NCBI GenBank assembly: GCA_002309695.1
Contig: DBXV01000016.1
Coordinates: 78,604-89,191 of the forward strand
Direction: 5' to 3'
Length of the DNA: 10,588 nucleotides
Origin: Myxococcales bacterium UBA1203
Lineage (GTDB): Bacteria > Myxococcota > Myxococcia > Myxococcales > UBA5297
This document shows, piece after piece, positions 7,219 through 10,588 of the stretch. The notes under the pieces are model-generated. The model made no database searches. It was not told the origin of the DNA and saw only the letters and a list, made by a program, of their open reading frames with translations. The first letter of the stretch is position 1. Each line of letters opens with the position of its first letter. Made by a program: the position numbers and the translations under genes.

Positions 7219-7263
7219 CAAAGAAACGCGCCCTCCTGAACGCTGAGAGCTCAAAAGGGCGCG
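7219..7263 (-). terminator. Terminator-like leader hairpin (possible attenuator) upstream of ygfK
   Basis: On the minus strand, CGCGCCCT (7263-7256) pairs perfectly with AGGGCGCG (7234-7227) across a 21-nt loop. TTTCTTTG follows immediately. It lies about 55 bases before the ygfK-like ATG. No minus-strand gene lies upstream for it to terminate, so it could regulate the leader of ygfK itself by premature termination. No known riboswitch or leader peptide is recognised. Confidence 0.4.
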
Positions 7264-7273
7264 GGAACGACAA

Positions 7274-7300
7274 CGGCCGCCCCGGGCATTCGGGCGGCCG
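7274..7300. other. Perfect 9-bp GC hairpin in the ygfK leader
   Basis: CGGCCGCCC at 7274-7282 pairs with GGGCGGCCG at 7292-7300 around a 9-nt loop. No T-tract follows on either strand, so it is not a terminator. It lies 10 bases further upstream of the terminator-like hairpin in the same leader, and the two together may form a regulatory RNA structure. Confidence 0.5.
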
Positions 7301-7318
7301 GCAAAAACGGGGCGGAAG

Positions 7319-7346
7319 ATTAGAGGGAGGCTCAGGCGAAAATCCA
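7319..7346 (-). promoter_or_regulatory. Candidate promoter for the ygfK-like gene
   Basis: On the minus strand a TCTAAT -10-like hexamer (complement of 7319-7324; five of six matches to TATAAT) lies 16 bases after TGGATT (complement of 7341-7346; three of six matches to TTGACA). Transcription would begin near 7312, giving a leader of about 140 nt that contains both hairpins. This is a weak match by eye only. Confidence 0.25.
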
Positions 7347-7580
7347 GACCTCAATCTCATGTGAAGAACGGCCGGAAATGTTGCCTTGAGCGCGGGAATG
7401 CGCCGCCCCGGAGCGGGGAAATTTGGGGAATTTGGGTTTGCAACCCGGGACGCGGCTCTCTAGGGGGCCGCCCGCCGTTTCTGGCCAATCCAAACGCCCG
7501 GGCGCGCGGCGCTGCTTTCCAAAATTCACCTCAGGAGAAAGCCGCCCGCGGGGCTCCATGAAGGGCATGAAGGGAATGAC

Positions 7581-8567
7581 ATGAGCGATCCAACTGCGCC
7601 GACCTCGCTGAACGGCGGCGGAAGCCATCCCGCTGTCAGGTTTTTGAAGCAGGTGCTGATTTGCTGCCTCCTTCTCACGCTGGCGGCCGTCACGCTTTAC
7701 CTCCTGAGTGAGCGCAACTCCCGCCGCTTCAAGCTGTCGCTCTCGGAGCAGGGGGAGCTGATCGTTCTCAAGGGGCGGATGATGCCCTTTGGATTTTCGC
7801 GCTGGGCACCTCCCGACCTGCAGACGGCCGAGACCTACGCGCCATTTCATCTCGACGGGCACGTGACCTCCGGCCTCGATCTGGAGCGCGTCTATGACGA
7901 GCGCGATCAGCTGGACCGCGTTCTGTTTGACCTGCACCGCGAGGCCATCGAGCAGCGCTCCGGGCGCGAGGACAACGAGACGGTCGAGGCTGTGGCCCTT
8001 CTGCTGCGGCGCGCCGAGCGTCTGGGCGGCATCAGCGACACGCAGAAGGCGGCCCTCAGGTCGCTCCAGATTCGGAATGCCTTTTTTGAAGGCCGCCTGA
8101 GGCTGGAAGAGGCGGTGCGCCTGCTCCAGAAGGCTGTCGCCCGGCTGCGTCTCGCTTCCGAGGGAGAGGACAGCCCCTATACGGCGGAGGCAGAGGCGCT
8201 TCTGTCCGAGATTAAGGGGCACGTTTCACCGATGGTGCAGGCCGTTCAGAACTTTCGTCAGAACAGCGTCCAGGCGCCGTCGAAGGACGATGCGGGACAG
8301 GCGCCGGAGGCGGTTCAGGGCGATTCACCGAAGGACGTCGCGGCTGACTCAAAGGCCGGCCCGGAAAGCGCCGAAGCATCTGGTGCCTCAGCGGATTCTG
8401 CGCCTGCTTCTGCCGCTCCTGCGCAGGAGGCCGATGAGCAGCGGGTAGAGGATGCGGCGCCTGCGGCTGACAGCGCGGCGCCTTCCGCAGGCGGAGATGG
8501 GAATGCGGATTCGTCCTCCGGCGAATCGGCGGGGAACGCCGAATCTCCCTCTGAGGGAAATGAATGA
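7581..8567 (+). CDS. Single-pass membrane protein with helical domain and disordered tail, unnamed
   Basis: A 328-residue protein whose family I cannot name. A short cytoplasmic N-terminus precedes one transmembrane helix (about 21-42, FLKQVLICCLLLTLAAVTLYLL). A small segment with the look of beta strands follows (about 50-75, FKLSLSEQGELIVLKGRMMP). Next is a charged helical domain (about 98-228) containing repeat-like helices such as EAVALLLRRAERLGGIS and RLEEAVRLLQKAVARLR. From 229 onward the chain is rich in Ala, Ser, Pro, Glu and Asp and is probably disordered. Basic SERNSRR follows the helix, so topology is ambiguous by the positive-inside rule. It resembles uncharacterised membrane proteins I recall from myxobacteria, sometimes mislabelled 'IF-2' for their low-complexity tails. 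The ATG has AAGGGA five bases upstream. Its stop codon abuts the next start, so it is translated from the same message. Confidence 0.85.
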   Translation: MSDPTAPTSLNGGGSHPAVRFLKQVLICCLLLTLAAVTLYLLSERNSRRFKLSLSEQGELIVLKGRMMPFGFSRWAPPDLQTAETYAPFHLDGHVTSGLDLERVYDERDQLDRVLFDLHREAIEQRSGREDNETVEAVALLLRRAERLGGISDTQKAALRSLQIRNAFFEGRLRLEEAVRLLQKAVARLRLASEGEDSPYTAEAEALLSEIKGHVSPMVQAVQNFRQNSVQAPSKDDAGQAPEAVQGDSPKDVAADSKAGPESAEASGASADSAPASAAPAQEADEQRVEDAAPAADSAAPSAGGDGNADSSSGESAGNAESPSEGNE

Positions 8568-10205
8568 ATGGCGCCCATGACGAGACAGCCATCGTTTGCG
8601 CCGTCGTTCGCGTCCGGAGAGTCCAGAGAATCGCCCGGCTTTGATGAGCGCCGGGCGCGCTACGTCTTCCTCTCGGACCTCATCGAGGGCGCGCAGGTGG
8701 TGGAGTTTCTGCCGCCCGAATCGGCCCGCGAGCCAGCCGCCCGCTTTTTGGAGTCGTTGGGCGCCGCGTCGGCAGTTTCTGTCTGCTGCACCGTTTCTTC
8801 CCCGCCCACTTCCGATGTTCTGGACGGCATCGCGGCGCGCTCAGGCGGCGAGCCCTCCATTTTTGTCGTTGACGACGGCCTTTCGTGGATTGGCGCCGGG
8901 GAGGCGCTGGAAGCTCTCATCTCCGGAGTGCAGTCGCGGCTGGCTTTCGCTCATTTTCTGTTCGTCTTCCGCAGCGCGTCCGGACTGTCCCTCGCCAGCT
9001 TCGGCAGCCGGAGCTCTGTTTCTGACGCGGGCCGCTTCAATTTTGCCGCGGCGGACAGGCTGCTCCGGCAGAGGTTTTCCAGCGTCCGCTTCGCCACGCA
9101 GTGCGCCTGCTGGGGCAGTCAGCTCGCGCCGCTCGACGGCTCGGGTGAGGACTGTGCCCTCGACGGGCGCCTCGCGGATGACGGCGGCCGGGCCGCTTTT
9201 TTTCTGGCCCTGTGTTCTCCCGAGAGGACGAACTTTCCCTCTGAACTGACGGTGGTGCCGATTCCGCTTCAATCCCTGGCGCGGAGTGCTGCGCGCTTTG
9301 ACCGGCTGGCGGAGGAGCTTCATCGGTCCGAGGCCGCGCGGACGCATCTCGAAGAAACCGTCCGTCAGCGCGGCGCGGAGGCCGACAGAGCGGAGAAGCT
9401 GGCTTCTCAGGCGCAGGCTGCCGACAAAGAGCGCTCGCTGGCAGATGAGTCGCGCCGGCTGGCCGAGGAAAAACTGAAGCGCGCGGAGTCGCTTCTGGAT
9501 GAGCTGGCGTCTGAGCGGGCTCTTCTCGTGGAGCGCGCGGAAAAGGCCGAGGCCGAACTGCGCGGTGCCGTGGAAGCCAGGGATGCGGCGCTTGAGAAGT
9601 GCGCATCCGCAGAGGCCTCGTGCAAGCAGGCCAGCCGCGAGCGGGAAACTCATCTGGCGCTTTCGAGGGAGGCACTGGCGCGTCTTCAGGAAAAGTTTGA
9701 TGCGGCACGTGCGGAGAATGAGCGCCTGAAAGCTGCTCAGACCGAGGACGGTGAGGCCGGCCGCAGGCAGAAGCCTCAGCGCGGGGCGGGCAAAAACCGC
9801 ATCGCGGAACTGGAGCAGGCGCTGGCCGAGAAAGCGCGGCAGGCGGCGCGCCTCGAGGCGCTGGTGCAGAAGCAGGATCAGGAGATTGAGCGCCTGGAAG
9901 CGGCAGGCCGGGGCAGGGCATCTCTCGAAGCGGGCCGCTCGCAGGCGGAGGCGGCCATCAGCACTCTGGAAGCGCGGCTGACGGAGCGGGAACTCGCGCT
10001 GGACTCCCTGACGCAGAATCTGAGGGAGCTGGGGCGCGCGGTGGGTGTTCTGGAGCGCAGGCGCAGCGGCGAGTCCATTGAGGCGCTTCTCGATCTCTAC
10101 GCGTCGATTCGCGGGGAAATTCCTGCGGCGGATGACAGCGTGCCTGACGCGCCCAATTCAGACGATGAAGCGGACGAATCCGAAGACAACGAGGATGGCT
10201 TCTGA
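8568..10205 (+). CDS. Coiled-coil protein with possible degenerate methyltransferase-like N-domain
   Basis: A 545-residue, apparently cytoplasmic protein with no signal peptide or membrane span. Residues about 25-235 form a globular domain whose order recalls class I SAM-dependent methyltransferases: RRARYVFLSDLIEGAQVVEFLPPE, then strands SIFVVDDGLSWI and HFLFVFRS. Where a methyltransferase would have a Gly-rich motif I, this protein has VVEFLPPE, so SAM binding looks lost. From about 238 to 480 there are near-continuous heptads rich in Glu, Arg, Ala and Leu, broken at about 392-410 by a Gly/Gln/Arg-rich linker. The last 30 residues are highly acidic. Its ATG follows the previous gene's TGA with no gap, and GAGGG lies ten bases upstream; the ATG at 8577 is an alternative. 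The context suggests a scaffold working with the two membrane-anchored neighbours. Function is unknown. Confidence 0.82.
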   Translation: MAPMTRQPSFAPSFASGESRESPGFDERRARYVFLSDLIEGAQVVEFLPPESAREPAARFLESLGAASAVSVCCTVSSPPTSDVLDGIAARSGGEPSIFVVDDGLSWIGAGEALEALISGVQSRLAFAHFLFVFRSASGLSLASFGSRSSVSDAGRFNFAAADRLLRQRFSSVRFATQCACWGSQLAPLDGSGEDCALDGRLADDGGRAAFFLALCSPERTNFPSELTVVPIPLQSLARSAARFDRLAEELHRSEAARTHLEETVRQRGAEADRAEKLASQAQAADKERSLADESRRLAEEKLKRAESLLDELASERALLVERAEKAEAELRGAVEARDAALEKCASAEASCKQASRERETHLALSREALARLQEKFDAARAENERLKAAQTEDGEAGRRQKPQRGAGKNRIAELEQALAEKARQAARLEALVQKQDQEIERLEAAGRGRASLEAGRSQAEAAISTLEARLTERELALDSLTQNLRELGRAVGVLERRRSGESIEALLDLYASIRGEIPAADDSVPDAPNSDDEADESEDNEDGF

Positions 10206-10242
10206 CGGCTGAACGGCTGCGTGGCCTGGGGACGAGGCGCTG

Positions 10243-10588
10243 ATGAAAATTTCGCGTTACCGGGTTCAGAACGTCCTCATGCTCTTCGTCGCTGTCGGCG
10301 TGATTTTCCGGCTGGGCTCGCAGATCCGTCAGATCATCCGCGGCGCCAAAGGGGAGCTTCCTGACAGGGAGATGACTTCGCCGCTGCCCGCCGCCGCGCC
10401 GCCGCAGTTCAAAGGCGAGACGAAGCCGGCCGCGGTCACGCTCACGGGAGTGGTCACGAAGGCGGGAAAGCCCGCGCCGCTGGTCTCTGTCTTTGTCTTG
10501 GGGCCCACTGAGCGAAAGGCGCGGACGGATGCGGAGGGGCGATTCTGGTTCGCGGGGCTGAAGCCCGGCACCTATCGGCTGGCGGCTT
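10243..10588 (+). CDS. Membrane-anchored protein with carboxypeptidase regulatory-like domain (5' part)
   Basis: The gene starts 37 bp after the coiled-coil gene and runs off the right edge; about 115 residues are visible. The N-terminus has a short hydrophobic anchor or signal (about 9-25, QNVLMLFVAVGVIFRLG) after the basic MKISRYR. A Pro/Ala-rich linker follows, then a beta-sandwich segment from about 65: VTLTGVVTKAGKPAPLVSV and TDAEGRFWFAGLKPGTYRL. The G-x-V, T-D-x-x-G-x-F and L-x-P-G-x-Y spacing is typical of the CarboxypepD_reg (Ig-like transthyretin-type) fold found in surface and periplasmic proteins. The ATG has GAGG five bases upstream. It is likely the third cistron of the operon beginning at 7581. 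The full length and any catalytic or receptor domain lie outside the window. Confidence 0.85.
   Translation, partial: MKISRYRVQNVLMLFVAVGVIFRLGSQIRQIIRGAKGELPDREMTSPLPAAAPPQFKGETKPAAVTLTGVVTKAGKPAPLVSVFVLGPTERKARTDAEGRFWFAGLKPGTYRLAA

Larger units (their letters stand above)
7173..7580. promoter_or_regulatory. 408-bp divergent intergenic region
   Basis: This region separates the minus-strand ygfK-like gene from the plus-strand operon and holds no convincing gene. The ygfK side has two strong hairpins (7227-7263 and 7274-7300) and a possible promoter near 7319-7346. The operon side has an AT-richer stretch (about 7419-7440), a near-tandem GGGGAAATTT / GGGGAATTT / GGGTTT, and the small palindrome GGGTT-TGC-AACCC (7434-7446), which could be operator-like. 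A plus-strand promoter is not resolved; TTGCAA at 7438 has no good -10 partner. Confidence 0.6.

Noticed and set aside
7274..7300. Hairpin considered as an intrinsic terminator
   Set aside because: The stem is strong, but neither strand has a T-tract after it, and no gene ends nearby.
7332..8222. Minus-strand 296-residue open frame across the divergent spacer and first operon gene
   Set aside because: It mostly overlaps the antisense strand of the membrane protein gene and shows no domain. The plus-strand gene has a good ribosome-binding site and a clear transmembrane helix.
8268..8564. Ala/Pro/Glu/Ser-rich tail considered as a translation initiation factor IF-2 region
   Set aside because: Such low-complexity tails cause spurious IF-2 labels. 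No GTP-binding domain is present in this protein.
1..10588. CRISPR array, tRNA, rRNA, insertion sequence or integrase
   Set aside because: No regularly spaced repeats, RNA gene signatures, transposase motifs or long terminal inverted repeats were found by eye on either strand.

Overview
The window is a GC-rich bacterial chromosome segment from a didermic (Gram-negative) organism. The diderm evidence is a lipoprotein polysaccharide exporter, an outer-membrane beta-barrel with a C-terminal aromatic signature, and a secreted periplasmic protein. The mix of an OPX/porin polysaccharide pair with envelope proteins that recall uncharacterised myxobacterial ones suggests Myxococcota or a related former deltaproteobacterial lineage. 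The YgfK-type iron-sulfur flavoprotein hints at an anaerobic or facultative lifestyle. The taxonomic placement is inference from protein resemblance.

Left part, minus strand (1-3655). Read in transcription order, a small secreted Cys-pair protein (3062-3655) comes first. It is followed by an outer-membrane beta-barrel (1675-2913 or 2943), a short polysaccharide-export lipoprotein of the OPX type (729-1472, GTG start), and the 5' part of ahcY, S-adenosylhomocysteinase, which runs off the left edge. The first three look like the outer-membrane end of a polysaccharide secretion pathway. The OPX protein has no segment to cross the outer membrane, so the neighbouring barrel probably forms the exit channel. 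ahcY is a housekeeping gene of the activated methyl cycle and is probably a neighbour only by position. The gaps between these genes hold several hairpins and one 15-bp direct repeat.

Middle, minus strand (3795-7172). One very large gene encodes a 1097-residue YgfK-family protein: a DHODH-like N-terminal domain, a GltD-like FAD/NAD(P)H oxidoreductase domain and C-terminal 4Fe-4S clusters. It ends in a classic intrinsic terminator. A structured leader, including a terminator-like hairpin with a T-rich tail, precedes it. It stands alone, without the purine or molybdoenzyme genes that accompany ygfK in enterobacteria.

Right part, plus strand (7581-10588). A divergent, tightly packed operon of three unnamed envelope-associated genes starts here: a single-pass membrane protein with a helical domain and disordered tail; a cytoplasmic protein with a possibly degenerate methyltransferase-like head and a long coiled coil; and the start of a membrane-anchored protein with a carboxypeptidase-regulatory-like beta-sandwich. 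They share spacing and ribosome-binding sites consistent with one transcript. Their joint function is unknown, and they are the best candidates here for an undescribed system. No tRNA, rRNA, CRISPR array, insertion sequence or integrase is visible.
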